This document shows, piece by piece, positions 33,396-43,987 of a stretch of DNA of 64,000 nt. Origin of the DNA: Hanleya hanleyi (taxonomy: Eukaryota; Mollusca; Polyplacophora; Lepidopleurida; Hanleyidae); the NCBI GenBank assembly GCA_036873755.1, contig JAVTVY010016113.1:1-64000 (forward strand), written 5' to 3'. Numbering within the stretch: the first letter of the stretch is position 1; every line of letters starts with the position of its first letter. The notes under the pieces were generated by a model. The model did not search any database and was not told the DNA's origin. It worked only from the letters and a program-made list of their open reading frames with translations. Position numbers and translations under genes: made by a program.

Positions 33396-33806
33396 TGCGT
33401 GGGATTCCACATCGCTCTCTGCATTATTGCTATGCATATAACCTTGAAGTGCCTAGGACATAGTCAGCACCTCCGAAACTCCCTTTTCTCTACTACTGCT
33501 TATTGCGCATGCACACGCGTATTACCTACAGTTTGGCTCTACCCGATAAAAGCTTTAATAGGATACCAATCATGTTTGGTTACAACCGCAGGCTAATGGT
33601 TTACAAACGACTTTATATGACCACTCACTCACTTCCTCCTCCTCTTTCTCCTCCTCCTCCTACTTCTCCACCTCCTCCTCCACACACACATACGTTGAGG
33701 TAAATCCACCAGGTAGCCAGAGTGAACATGACCACCTCTCCCCGAGTCCCGGCATCATCACCCTCACCAACACATTTACTAATGAATCTGTCCTTTCTCT
33801 ACTACT

Positions 33807-35087
33807 CCCATGTTCAAGTATTGCTTACCTGTGCCGACATGTGGACCTGGCTTGGAGAATTTGCTCAGTCAATTTGCTTACCAACATTCCATTAGAGGTT
33901 CAAGTGATTTCGAATTTGAACTTTCGATTTTTTTCTCGCTCTTCGACATGAAGTTTCAGGACTTTGCCAATATATCCCTACGAAGTAGGCTACCATCTGC
34001 AAATGGTTCGGTAGTCAGTCAGTGAGTCCATCTGAGACATTTCGTCCGCAAAATAAGGAAAACCGTTGAATTTAGAATCTTGAATTTTTGCATGAAGGTT
34101 ACCAGCAAGGTTTGAGCTGACCTACTTTTGATGAAAATTTCTGGTGATTGTTGATGAAAATCACTGGTGATTCTGACTTGGACCGTGCCCATCTTAATAT
34201 AGGCAGGATTTCAACTTGGGGCGGGGGGATTTCCAAGAGCTGTGAGTCGGAGTCCTAATGCCTGCCCTTCTTCGTCGGTCCTGTGACGTTAGTCACACTG
34301 TCATGTTTTATCCGTTTAAACGTTTTACTTCGGATTTAATCTTTCGCTGGATTTCATGTTTCTATATAATTTAAATTTGTATAATAATATCCTTTGAAAT
34401 AATTCTGATTATCCGTTAAATTTTCAGTTTAGTATGTTTAAATTAATTTCTTTTTTTTACTACTACTTTCAAATTTTTGTGTAAATTAAAATTGATTTAT
34501 TGAAACTATAAACTTAATATAATATTTCTACGAAGTAGGCTACCGTCTGCAAATTGTCCGGGAGTCAGTCCGTCCATCCGAGACCTTTCGTCCGCAAAAT
34601 AAGGAGAACCGTTGACAAGAGAACCTTGATTTTTTGCATGAAGGTGCATTAGTGGACTGCTACTAGCAAGTTCAGAGCTGACCTACTGGTGATTCTGACT
34701 TGGGCCGTGCCCATCATAATATAGGCAGGATTTCAACTTGATGCGGGGGAATTTCTAAGAATTAAGTGCGCGTCTGAATCCTAATGCCCACCCTGCTTCG
34801 TAGGTCCTGTGACGTTAGTCACACTGCCGTGTATAAATTGTTCAAATTTAATTTAAAATTCCAATTCAAACTTTTAATACATGTGCCTGCATGAAACATT
34901 ACCTGATATCTGCTCTTTGCCGTCTCTGCCCAGATAATGTGTACAGTCTATTATGCCGCAAAGGAAGTTTCCTTTTCAAGTAAATGTGTTGAATTATTGA
35001 CACATTTAGTACTAACATGAAGCTCTCACAAGTCAAAGCTATTACATTTTACGTTTTACTATACTTAGGATTTTCTGTTCTATTCAG
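33807..35087. other. Host intron with two copies of a dispersed repeat
   Basis: A repeat starting CTACGAAGTAGGCTACC and ending near CTTCGTAGGTCCTGTGACG occurs twice in the same orientation, at about 33977-34310 and 34527-34830. Each has GAGAC(C/A)TTTCGTCCGCAAAATAAGG and CAGGATTTCAACTTG segments. The start and end (CTACGAAG / CTTCGTAG) are inverted, suggesting a small DNA-type element. The rest is AT-rich. Confidence 0.55.
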
Positions 35088-35197
35088 TACTGGACAGATG
35101 CACGGTTGGCATGGGATCCTGGTGAATTTGATGATGTTCAAGAAATCAGATTACCTTATAGCCACATCTGGAAACCGGACGTAGTGTTATACAACAA
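35088..35197 (+). CDS. Nicotinic receptor alpha subunit, loop A exon
   Basis: The acceptor TATTCAG and donor GTAAGA bound 110 bp. It encodes [20 protein letters not shown] then [16 protein letters not shown], the standard nicotinic segment with the WxPDxxLYN loop A motif and its Tyr. The last two bases (AA) join the T of the next exon to form the usual second Asn of LYNN. Confidence 0.92.
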
Positions 35198-35639
35198 GTA
35201 AGATGAACATATCCGCGTGGATTCGAGATCAGGGGTTAAACCGGGAGAATTGGAGGGGGGGGGGTATTTTGTGATTTCAGATTCGATCCGGTGCGCACTC
35301 GGGTGGGTGAAAAGAAAATCCCTACATACTAGCCCATAGGGTGGGAGTAGTAGTAAAAGGACACACTGCCGCAAAAATGATGGTCAAAAATGATGGTGCG
35401 GAGTGACGTGGCGATGACATCATATCCGGTCACGTGACATCCGGTGACGGAATTTCCGGTCACGTGACGGCCCAGCAAGAGTGATCTCCCCCTACATAAG
35501 ACTCCAGTGACTTCCTATGTTAATCTCCCGGAATGCACGTCATTAAACATGGTCCCCGACAATATCGCCAGCTTTATGCCCAGCATAAATGGCAAACCTT
35601 CAGTTGCTCCACATAGCCATACAGCCAGAGAAGGAAAAT

Positions 35640-35727
35640 CCCCCCTCCCCGGTCGTAGCTGGATTTGAACACGTACTGCGAGCTCCAGAAGCGGGGACGT
35701 TGTCCACTGCACCACGAGTTAGTCCAT
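35640..35727 (-). repeat. tRNA-derived (SINE-like) sequence
   Basis: On the minus strand TGGTGCAGTGGACAACG resembles a pol III A box. GTTCAAATCC about 40 bases later resembles a B box. The arms do not pair as in a tRNA. It is probably a degenerate tRNA-derived repeat, not a tRNA gene. Confidence 0.4.
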
Positions 35728-35869
35728 ACTAGGCAAGGTTGAAAACACTCCAAAATACCTACTAGAGGGAAGATCTATATACGGCTATGGTGTACACCCA
35801 TTCCGGCGCAGTGGACAATGTTTAACCTAATGGGAAACCCACGCATGTACATTTGCATTATTCTGTGTA

Positions 35870-36300
35870 TTCGCAGACGGGGAATTTTGGGAAAAGGGCA
35901 TTGGAAGGGGCGTTTTGGGGCCGAGGTGAACCATCCATGGTCCGATTGGGTCGAGTGAGGTATCAGTGTGAAGTATTCGTGGGGAAGCGTCCCACTGGAT
36001 GGGTGTGGGGTGGGAATATCAAAGGCCTTGGAATGGACGTTTTGGTGTCGCCACGGACCCATGGTGGTTCGATTGGGCCGTATGATGTCTTATTTTGATG
36101 CTCTCGCGGAGACCATCCGACTGTACTAGTGTGTCGTCCGTTTTCAACATTCTGCCCATGCGCAGATAGGGAATGGTGGGAGAAGGGCATTGGAAGGACG
36201 TTTTGGGGTCGAGGTGGGCCCATAGTGGGCGTACTGGAACGGGAAGGTACCCATGTGAAGCGCTCCTCCAGGCCGATCAAGTCATGGGTGGGTGCATGTT
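35870..36300 (-). repeat. ~150-bp repeat array, reverse (E5)
   Basis: Three units with GGACGTTTTGG(T/G)GTCG, CATGGTCCGATTGGG, GGTATCAGTGTGAAG and GCCCATGCGCAG-type cores. Confidence 0.75.
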
Positions 36301-36869
36301 TTCACAGACTAAAAACGGGGTCATACGAATGATAATGTTGTTGTTGTTGTTGAGATAGTGTAGTCTCTCAATTTCGGGGAATTAAAAGTCAAGGGAAGTA
36401 ATCCATTTTAGCAGTACAGAAAGTAGAAACTGTCAGGGGGAAGTTTTCGGGGAATTTTCTGAGAAAACCCCTGTTCTATTTATAGATCACTCGGCAGTGG
36501 TAGAGAAAAGGGAGTTTTAGAGGGGCAAAAGAGCTTTTGAGGGTCTTGTTTCATCTGGCTACCTGGTAGAGTTACCTGTGTGTGCGTGTGTAGAGGAGGA
36601 GAAGGAGAGAGGAGGAGGAGCAGGAGGAGGAGGAGAAGGGATTTCTCTTCTGAGTGAAGAGAGTGAATGAGTGTGAGTGAGAGGGGGTGAGAGACTGAGA
36701 GGATTGGTGTACACACGACCTTATATGACCACTCAATCAGTGTTCATCCCTTGTGTCTTAAAAACCATGAAACAGATGAGAGAACAACAAGAACAAGGAT
36801 GCCAGGTCAATCATTTTCTTCTCCCTTCAGTACATCATACCCACGCTGGCTCTCGTAGGCTCTTGTCCA

Positions 36870-37200
36870 ATCGGAAGACGCAATTTGTGATGGTGATCGA
36901 CACCGGGATGAATCTCAATCGGCTCTTCAATTCGAGGCGGCGGATCGACCTCCATGGGTTCTTCCAATCGAGGATGCATTTCCATGGGAACTGAAATATC
37001 CGGTTTCGAGAATGGCGAACGTGATCCGTGTTTGACACTTTGATGACGTCTCAATTGACTGGGCTGCTTAAAGATCACACTCTGTACATGTATGCGTGGG
37101 TACTTCATGGCGTGCACATGTGTGACGACGTCAAATGTCCAGGCGATGAAATGGCTTCAAAGAAGTCGTACACGTGAACATCGTGGTAGATTGTCTGCTG
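36870..37200 (-). pseudogene. Family B gene remnant, N-terminal part only
   Basis: On the minus strand a finger end (HVHAMKYPRIH) like that of the E6 copy, the third-finger helix (SQLRRHQSVKHG) and a Pro/Glu-rich spacer (MEVDPPPRIEEPIEIHPG) are readable. The conserved C-terminal domain is absent. The remnant is joined directly to a family A 3' module at about 36860. Confidence 0.6.
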
Positions 37201-37244
37201 GATGGAACGTCAACTGCGCACGTCTTTAGGATACTCTTGTTTTA

Positions 37245-37480
37245 TGGACACTAACGCCCGTGAACGCCTAGCTTAGCGCTTCAACGCCATGGCGAAATAT
37301 CTCAGAAGCTCTGATTTTCTAGATAATTTTTTATCGAAATTCCGTGACGCCTGTCAGCGCCCGTAGTTACGCCTTAACGCCCGTCTCCACGCCCTAACTG
37401 TATGCTTTAACGCCCGTCCCAACGCCTTAACGCCTTATCGCAACGCCTTAACGCCCTATCGTAACGCCTTTACGCAGCGT
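37245..37480 (-). repeat. GGCGTTA-type cluster, reverse (E5)
   Basis: AACGCCTAGCTTAGCGCTTC, the ATCGAAATTCCGTGACGCC block and then dense AACGCCTTAACGCC repeats, upstream of the minus-strand family B remnant. Confidence 0.75.
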
Positions 37481-37938
37481 CAACCATCCAATCACGCGCA
37501 TATTTTCTGACTATTGGCCCCTGACCTCATCACTGGACACTGCCGGAAGTAACGGCATCGCGGAACTCTTAGAGCTCGGAGCTCGGAGCTCAGAAGTGAC
37601 GACATCACACGCATGCGCACGCACCTGTGGTGCACCCGCACCCTGGTGTACCCTATGCCATAGCAGGCAGGGTGAATTTTTCGGGACGGCGTTTCAGCTA
37701 TTTAATGGTCTCCCTCAGCACATTATACGTCATGGCGTTGTTTGTAATACCAGTATTGTAACCATAATCGGACACGTACATATTCACTACATTACACCAG
37801 CAGGTCGCTGTAACAATTGTGTCTTAATGTCTCATAGTGCCAATTAGGATCTTATTGTGTATAAGTTTTTGGCTGCATGATATCGCTGGTGTGTGATATG
37901 TTCTTTACTTGTATAACATATCTCGTTTCTCTCCATAG

Positions 37939-38393
37939 TGCTGACGATCAATACAGTCTGCAGTTGTCCTTGGACACCGTGGTATATTCCAGCGGATCTG
38001 TCAACTGGATACCACCGACAATCTTCCGGTCACATTGCTCGATGGATATGTCTTGGTTTCCTTTCGACACACAGATTTGTTCACTGAAACTAGGAAGCTG
38101 GACATACAGCGGTAATGAAGTGAGTTTGTCACATTATGGCAACTATAAAGATGTGGACCTCTCGGAGTATAAATCCAATCAAGAATGGTCGCTCACAAAC
38201 TCATCGGCAAGAATAAATGTCGTGAAGTACGTATGTTGTCCGGAAGAATACCAAGACTACTTTGTGACCTTGACCTTGAGACGACGCCCGGGTTCCTTCA
38301 TCTATATGTTCATCTCGCCGTCTGTGGTCCTGTCTCTGCTCACGCCCTTCCTCTTCCTCATACCGCCATCCAGCGGAGAAAGGACCACATTGG
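37939..38393 (+). CDS. Nicotinic receptor alpha subunit, exon with loops B and C, Cys-loop and M1
   Basis: A 455-bp exon between CTCCATAG and GTGAGG. The Cys-loop is complete (C, 13 residues including SWFPFDTQI, C). Loop B Trp lies in LGSWTYSG. Loop C has Tyr-Val-Cys-Cys-Pro-Glu-Glu-Tyr, the vicinal cysteine pair that defines alpha subunits. The aromatic residues for acetylcholine binding are thus present. M1 follows (YMFISPSVVLSLLTPFLFLI) and then SSGERTTLG, the start of M2 with the cation-selectivity Glu at -1'. Protein-level features are those of a functional receptor. Confidence 0.93.
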
Positions 38394-38815
38394 GTGAGGA
38401 ATGCTCCGACATATTTACCCTTCCGCGTAATGGAAAAGCGAGATGGCTCATCTCTTCAGTTTCTCACAGACCCACGAGGCGCATGCGCATAACCTGCTCG
38501 TATTTAAATCTCAATGGTTCGTAGTTAAGAGACCAGTAACTCCACCCCTTGTAGGACCAATGGTCTAATCTACATCCGAAATTTTCGGCTTTAATTGTTG
38601 TCTTTGATCGTGTGTATTAATAGTTGTGTAATATGCCTCTAACTTCTCGAATCGATTTCGCATAAACCAGGGCGGAGTCAGGAATACCGATTACTCTGAA
38701 TATGGAGTCATATGAGCCAAACATTTCAACATTGATTACGTAACTCTTTGTGGCATATTTAAACCATAGAAGCCACATAAACCATTATGATACCTGTCTA
38801 TTTTCTTCTCCCTAG

Positions 38816-38902
38816 GTGCTCTATTGATCACTTGTTTGGTAATCATGCTTCAGACGCTGAATGAATACCTGCCCCCTCAACATCTGACAACACCAATCAT
38901 AG
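38816..38902 (+). CDS. Nicotinic receptor alpha subunit, M2 exon
   Basis: An 87-bp exon between CCCTAG and GTAAGA. It encodes ALLITCLVIMLQTLNEYLPP and the M2-M3 linker. Aligned without gaps from the GER start of M2, position 6' is Leu, 9' is Thr and 20' is Glu. The near-universal 9' Leu gate is therefore missing. The linker (PPQHLTTPIIG) also departs from the common (A/S)TSD..PLIG. Exon borders and phases are correct, so this is not a reading error from a wrong frame. Confidence 0.9.
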
Positions 38903-39492
38903 GTAAGAATTAAAATGATTCTTTATCTCAAATCAAACCAGTTCATAAAACATTTGCTTGTTTTCTAGATTACATTGATCTTCAATACATCGAGGTGAGG
39001 AGGTCCGCCAATAGCACAGTGAGATTGGGTTCACCAATCTCAGGGAGTGAACTAGAGCTTGTTATAATCAAATTACCATATACGCTCTACACCCATAGCT
39101 CTGGGTTAAACAACTGATCGGTTATATTAGGTACCAGGAATTTTCACCGAACTCGCTGTATATCCCCGCAACGGACATGACCCGCGAACTTCTTTCATTT
39201 ACCAGAACATGTTTATCAGCGACAGTAAATTAATAAACAATCAACAGCAAACTGTGCCACCAAAGTGTTCAATAGTTTGGTCAGCCGATAATTATGTTCA
39301 ACCCTTTGTGTGCATATACATGGTCTAAATGTGTGATTTGACGGTAATAACGAGATACGGCATCCTGTGTGACAGGTTAATTGACTGTGCAGTGCCACTA
39401 GTACTCACACAGTAAGAATATTTCAAGCTGTCATCTGCATCACGGCAAACTTATGTGCTCAGTAGAAGTAAATCCGTGAATCCACGCGCGTT
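38903..39492. other. Host intron, start of the 24.7-kb intron
   Basis: No gene recognised. Confidence 0.5.
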
Positions 39493-40389
39493 AGTAGTAT
39501 AGAAAACCCTTTTAAAGGTCCATTTTGCCGGGGGAGGTAACTCTTGCATCCACCAGGGGGCGCTGTTGCGGTGGTGGATACGAGCTTGGTATGTATGAGG
39601 GTGTGGTTGAATGGGGCGTGACCTGTAAACATGATAGGACATGTACTGACCCGTCTGTTGGATTTTTCCCTACAATGGCGTTCACGTCCGTGCGTGTCTC
39701 TTCGGTCACCTCCCGAAGAGACACGGAGGTCACCGAAGATGTCACGGAGGTCACCGAAGAGACACGGAGATGACCGAAGATGTCACGGAGGTCACCGAAG
39801 AGACACGGAGGTGCCCGAAAAGTCACACAGGTCGCCGAAAAGACACGAATGTCACGGAAAAACGTATACAAGTGGGAATTTTTAGGGCATTGCTGCATTC
39901 ATTGGCCTATCTCACCTCACCGGGGACCTGACCAGCCTGAGCCACCCTGACCACTGCACCTAATACCAGTGTAGCCTCAACACCTACCTGACGAGGAGCG
40001 ATTTGCCTCAGCCAGCCTGCCTCACCAGCACCCGTAAAAATTGTTTTATATACATTTATTTATTTATTTATTTTTGTATTTATTTTAGGAAGCTGGGATA
40101 TCCCCCCCACTTCCTCCGTTTCAAAAAAGTATTAATGTTTTATATTTATTTCATGGATATCCCCCCCCCGTTTCAAAAAAGTATTAATGTTTTCTATTTA
40201 TTTTATGGAGCTAGGATAACAGTTTCAAAAAATTATTTTACTTCCAAAAATTATTTTTTAGGTACATGATGTGCGGGACCTCGTGTTAATTTTGTGCAAG
40301 GTTAGAAGTCCCTCTTTCGGGATTAATTGGTTGCCCCTGAAAACTGCCGTTTTTTTATAGTAGGCCTATTCCTACTCCTTCAGGGCCTG
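39493..40389. other. E6 left part: CTCF-like site and minisatellite
   Basis: CCACCAGGGGGCGCTG at 39550-39565 matches the vertebrate CTCF consensus. At about 39700-39850 a 15-30-bp repeat (GTCACCGAAGAGACACGGAG) occurs about six times. At 40090-40230 a CCCCCGTTTCAAAAAAGTATTAATG segment is repeated twice to three times. No gene seen. Confidence 0.6.
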
Positions 40390-40530
40390 TTACAGGTCTT
40401 TCGGGATGATCGTCAGTCGTTTGGCATGGATGGCGTACTGGTTCGCCCGCTCGAAAAGGTCGATGGTGTAGGATTCACTGGCCTCTTGAAGAGTCATGAC
40501 GGCGGAGCTCTGGAATCGTAGATCCAGCGA
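40390..40530 (-). pseudogene. Histone H3-like gene fragment
   Basis: The minus strand encodes 46 residues ending in a stop. It contains [28 protein letters not shown] and IPKDL, which is helix 2 and the C-terminal part of the H3 histone fold ([15 protein letters not shown]...AIHAKRVTIMPKD). The N-terminal tail, helix 1 and the last RRIRGERA are absent. The fragment stops where a reverse-transcriptase-element tail begins. It differs from canonical H3 at many sites, so it is a diverged H3 variant rather than a fresh copy of a host gene. Whether it belonged to the element or was captured is open. Confidence 0.8.
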
Positions 40531-40763
40531 TACGGATTTGATATTTTGGAACATCATGATGTCTTGCCGGCATCATTGAAAACTGTTGACCGCTTCTCTC
40601 TTGCAGGAAACAAGCCTATGTTTATGTATACTTTTGTCTTTTTGAATTTGGTGCTAATACTGTTATATGGAAATGGAATAGGTCTTTGGATTATGGACGC
40701 GGATATTCTCTAATGGACGACGGCTGGATTATGAATGACGGACTAGACGCTTGTAATTGAAAT
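40531..40763 (+). mobile_element. 3' fragment of reverse-transcriptase element
   Basis: Nearly identical to the 3' end of the element at 58676-58905 (TACGGATTTGATATTTTGGAA ... GGACGCGGATATTCTCTAAT ... GACGCTTG), with a short deletion around 40640. It abuts the H3 fragment and may have inserted there. Confidence 0.75.
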
Positions 40764-40773
40764 TCTATGCGAT

Positions 40774-40857
40774 CAAATATTTGACAGAGAGGAGACGGAG
40801 ATGGAGCATAGTGGGCAAATATTTGACAGAGAGGAGACGGAGATGGAGCACAGTGGG
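40774..40857 (+). repeat. 42-bp direct duplication at start of PolB
   Basis: Two copies in tandem differing at one base, each with CAAATATTTGACAGAGAGG and GGAGACGGAGATGGAGCA. Confidence 0.9.
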
Positions 40858-43322
40858 CAGGACATTCAACCGCAGGATGTACCCTTACCGAAGCTGTATG
40901 CGGAGAAATTGAAAGCCCGCTTCCTGCAATACCTAGGCCAGTTACCCGTGCTCGGCTTCAACTCGGGTCGATACGATCTCAACATGGTGAAGGAATTTCT
41001 CTACCCTTACTTGGCCCAGTCCAATACCATCAAGTCCGTCATCAAAAAGATCAATAACCACATGGCCCTCACCACCACATCACTCCATTTCCTGGATGTA
41101 CGCAACTACTTAGCTCTCAATTACAGCTACGATCAGTGGGTGAAGGCCTATGACTGTGCACAAACCAAAGGGAGGTTCCCTTACACCTATATGTCGACGC
41201 TCGACCGCTTGGAGGAAACACAGTTGCCACCCCGGGACGCTTTCTTTGACGATCTGAAGCAGTGGAATGTTCGGAAGACACGTACCGGGAACTACAGCAG
41301 GTATGGAACGACCAACATATGCAGACCTTGCGAGATTTTCTCATATGGTACAACAACTTAGATGTGGTTCCCTGTCTCGAAGCGGCCGAGAAAATGGTTC
41401 AACTGTTCCGGCATCAAATGCACGTCGACATATTCAAGGAGTGCTTGAGTTTACCGGGTCTCGCGCTTCGCCAACTTTTTCAAGATTGTCCTACATACTT
41501 TTCGCTGATACAACAAAAGGACGAGGACATGTATGATTGTTTAAAGCAGAACATCGTCGGCGGGCCCAGCCTTATTTTTCATCGCTACCACGAGAAAGAC
41601 GTCACCACCCTTCCAAGAGGAAAACCCTGTGCCAAAATCATTGGATTCGACGCCAATGCCCTGTATCTGTGGTCTCTCGCCCAACCCATGCCCAGCGGTC
41701 ATTATGCGCGCTGGTTGGCGGACGGCCGGCATTTCACACCTCAACGTACGCCGTACAAACATCTCGCCGACCAGTGGTTGGACTGGGAAGCCGATCGACG
41801 GGGAATTTATATACGACACCAAACTAACGCCACAGAGAAGCGGATAGGAGATCGACGACTCCCCGTCGATGGGTTTGCTATTATCCACAATAAGCTCACC
41901 GTATTCCAGTTTTATGGCTGTTACTGGAACGGCCACCAATTTCCTTTCAGTGCTGGACGTTTCAACGAACGACGTGGGAAATCGGCAGAAGAACTACGGG
42001 CAGAAGTGGTGGAGAACGGAGATTACCTCAAAGAGTTGGGGTACGATCTTATCGAACTGTGGGAGTGTGAATTTCACACCATGTGCCAGGCCCTTCCACA
42101 CTTACGCGACTTCCTTAAAGCGCGCGAGTACCCCCTCAGTCGCCGACCACTCCTGACCCTGCCACAGCTTTTCGACGCCGTTCGTTCCGGGGCCCTGTAT
42201 GGATTTATGGAATGCGACCTCCATGTTCCCGACAATCTCAAGCCACGATTCGCCCAGTGCCCGCCTATTTTCAAGAACACGCTGGTAAGTCGGGCTGACA
42301 TTGGAGAGAACGTGGGCGCTTATGCTGAGGAACAAGACGTACTTCAACAACCTCGTCGAATGCTGATTGGGAGCATGTGGGGAGAGAAAATCTTGCTGGG
42401 TATCCCGCTACTACAGTGGTACATGAGCCACGGCCTCGAAGTGACGCGCGTGTACCAAGTGATACAGTATATACCCAACGCCTGTTTTGCGCGGAATGCC
42501 CATACCGTCACGTCTGCCCGTCGTCAAGGTGATAGAGATCCCAGTAAGGCCATTATCGGTGAATCCTGGAAGTTGACGGGCAATGGCTATTATGGCAAAA
42601 CGGTGACCAACCAAGACAAGCATGTCAACGTCAATATCTGTACTATGCCACAAGCGCGCAAAAAGATCAACTCGCCTCTGTTCCGGTCCGTCGACGTCAT
42701 CGATGACGATACGTATGAAATCAGTTCAGCCAAGAAGACCATCCGTTACAACTTATCGCTCCAAATTGGATGTATGGTATACCAGGTGGCCAATCTGAGG
42801 ATGCTCCAGTTTTTATACGATTTCATGGGTGTGTATTTCGACCCATCCGATTGGCAACTCATGGAGGTGGACACAGACTCTGCCTATATGGCCGCCTCTA
42901 ATGCGGATTGGGCGTCACTCGTCATACCTGAATTACGTGCGCAATATGAGGCAGAACGGGACCAGTGGCTACCTCGACGTGACCATTACCAATACGACAA
43001 GCGGACGCCGGGCCTCTTTACGCTAGAGTGGAGTGGAGATGCCATGAACGCCCTGTCGTCCAAAACATACATCTGTTACGGTGGAGATGGAAACAACAAG
43101 TTTAGTTGCAAAGGCGTCAACCGGCGTGACCCGGTCATCGACAAAGCCCACTACCTGGACGTGCTCAAAAGCCAGACCAGTGCGAGTGGCACTAACAGAG
43201 GATTCCGGGTCGTCGACCACCAGATGCGAACGTACATCCAGAAACGAGATGCATTCACATTTTTCTACCCGAAACGCAAAGTCCTTTCCGATGGAGCCAG
43301 TACGACGCACCTGGACTTGTGA
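40801..43322 (+). pseudogene. Protein-primed family B DNA polymerase (PolB), N-terminally truncated, frameshifted
   Basis: Two frames join by a one-base shift near 41262. The first holds part of the 3'-5' exonuclease domain, with an Exo II-like LGFNSGRYDLN motif. The second (about 686 codons) starts with the Exo III-like YNNLDVVP. It then has polymerase motif A (FDANALYLW, Asp 130), motif B (KLTGNGYYG, 437-445) and motif C (VDTDSAYM, Asp 537 and 539), and ends with a thumb region. These are features of the protein-primed PolB that copies Polinton and adintovirus DNA. All catalytic motifs are intact, but the N-terminus with Exo I is gone and the frame is broken. Confidence 0.9.
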
Positions 43323-43987
43323 ATACTACATATATTATCTTTGACGGTATACCCGGACTTGTGAATTCTAACGGACATACATATTTGGACTCGAAATTAC
43401 TCTCTATATACATTGCACCATGAATTTGTTTGTGAATTCCATTCTTTTGAATTAGTACTCTATATACGGCAGTTCGATGACTTGGCCTGTGAACTATACT
43501 CCACTGTGACTTCTCTCTACATACGTGTCAACCTTAATTCTTGTTTGCACCAGTTTCACGTTCTTATATACTTGTATATACATTCTTGTCCACTTGCGCG
43601 TCCACGTTAATACATATTCGAACTTCACTTGGGTTTTTATGAAGTTTTTTATTGAACAACAATACCACAAGGGAAACATTCGTACTAACCATGCTCCGGG
43701 CAGGTTATATCAAGGTCTTAACGCCTATGTTGGTTTTCTGGGTATTGATGGGTTACATTTGACCCCGAGCACAGGAGAGTTCTATTTTTTCCTTAGACCT
43801 CAGACATATGGAATGCATGTACTAGAACATCCGGGACCTATTCAACATCCGGGGTTTCCCACTGGGTTTTCTCCGGCCCGCCCCGGCCCGGCCCGCCCCG
43901 GCCGCAGCGCGCGCGGGTTATCCGGCAGAACGCGGCATTATCGGAAGTGCGCGGGTGAATTTCGGATTATCCTAGGCCACTGATTGG
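43323..43987. other. Convergent intergenic region of E6, first copy
   Basis: Lies between the ends of PolB (+) and protease (-). It is nearly identical to 49110-49790. It includes a GC-rich tract (about 43870-43975, CCCGGCCCGCCCC) and TATATAC motifs. No gene seen. Confidence 0.6.

Larger units (their letters stand above)
25820..33806. mobile_element. Polinton-like element E4 with family A pseudogene array
   Basis: The left end AGTAGTAGGGAAATGACC and the right end in reverse complement, AGTAGTAGAGAAAGGAC, continue into a shared ATTAGTAAA...GGTGAGGGTGATG block. The flanks TCCATG and CCCATG agree at five of six bases, a slightly decayed target duplication. Inside the left arm are a TGACGTCA terminal block, a ~150-bp array, a GGCGTTA cluster and a family A gene on the minus strand. 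The centre is four 1.2-kb tandem units. The right arm mirrors the left with a family A 3' module, a GGCGTTA cluster and a CTCCGAAACTCCCTTTTCTC segment. No capsid or polymerase gene is present. Confidence 0.8.
35346..37660. mobile_element. Polinton-like element E5, right end missing
   Basis: The left end AGTAGTAGTAAAAGG is followed by the TGACGTGGCGATGACATCAT block, a ~150-bp array, a purine-rich GAGGAGGAG segment, a family A 3' module (-), a family B remnant (-) and a GGCGTTA cluster. The last part (37540-37655) matches the centre of E2 (10135-10250: GGAAGTGACATCATC, CGCATGCGCA, CCCTATGCC). No right terminus is found before the receptor exon at 37939, so the element is truncated near 37660. 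Confidence 0.68.

Noticed and set aside
35640..35727. A tRNA gene on the minus strand
   Set aside because: Box-like motifs are present but acceptor and T arms do not pair; kept only as a SINE-like repeat.
39493..39498. Firm target-site duplication for E6 and E2
   Set aside because: Flanking hexamers do not match, so I give these borders only by similarity of termini.
41541..42653. Antisense open frames under PolB
   Set aside because: Shadows of the polymerase frame in GC-balanced coding DNA; no homology recognised.
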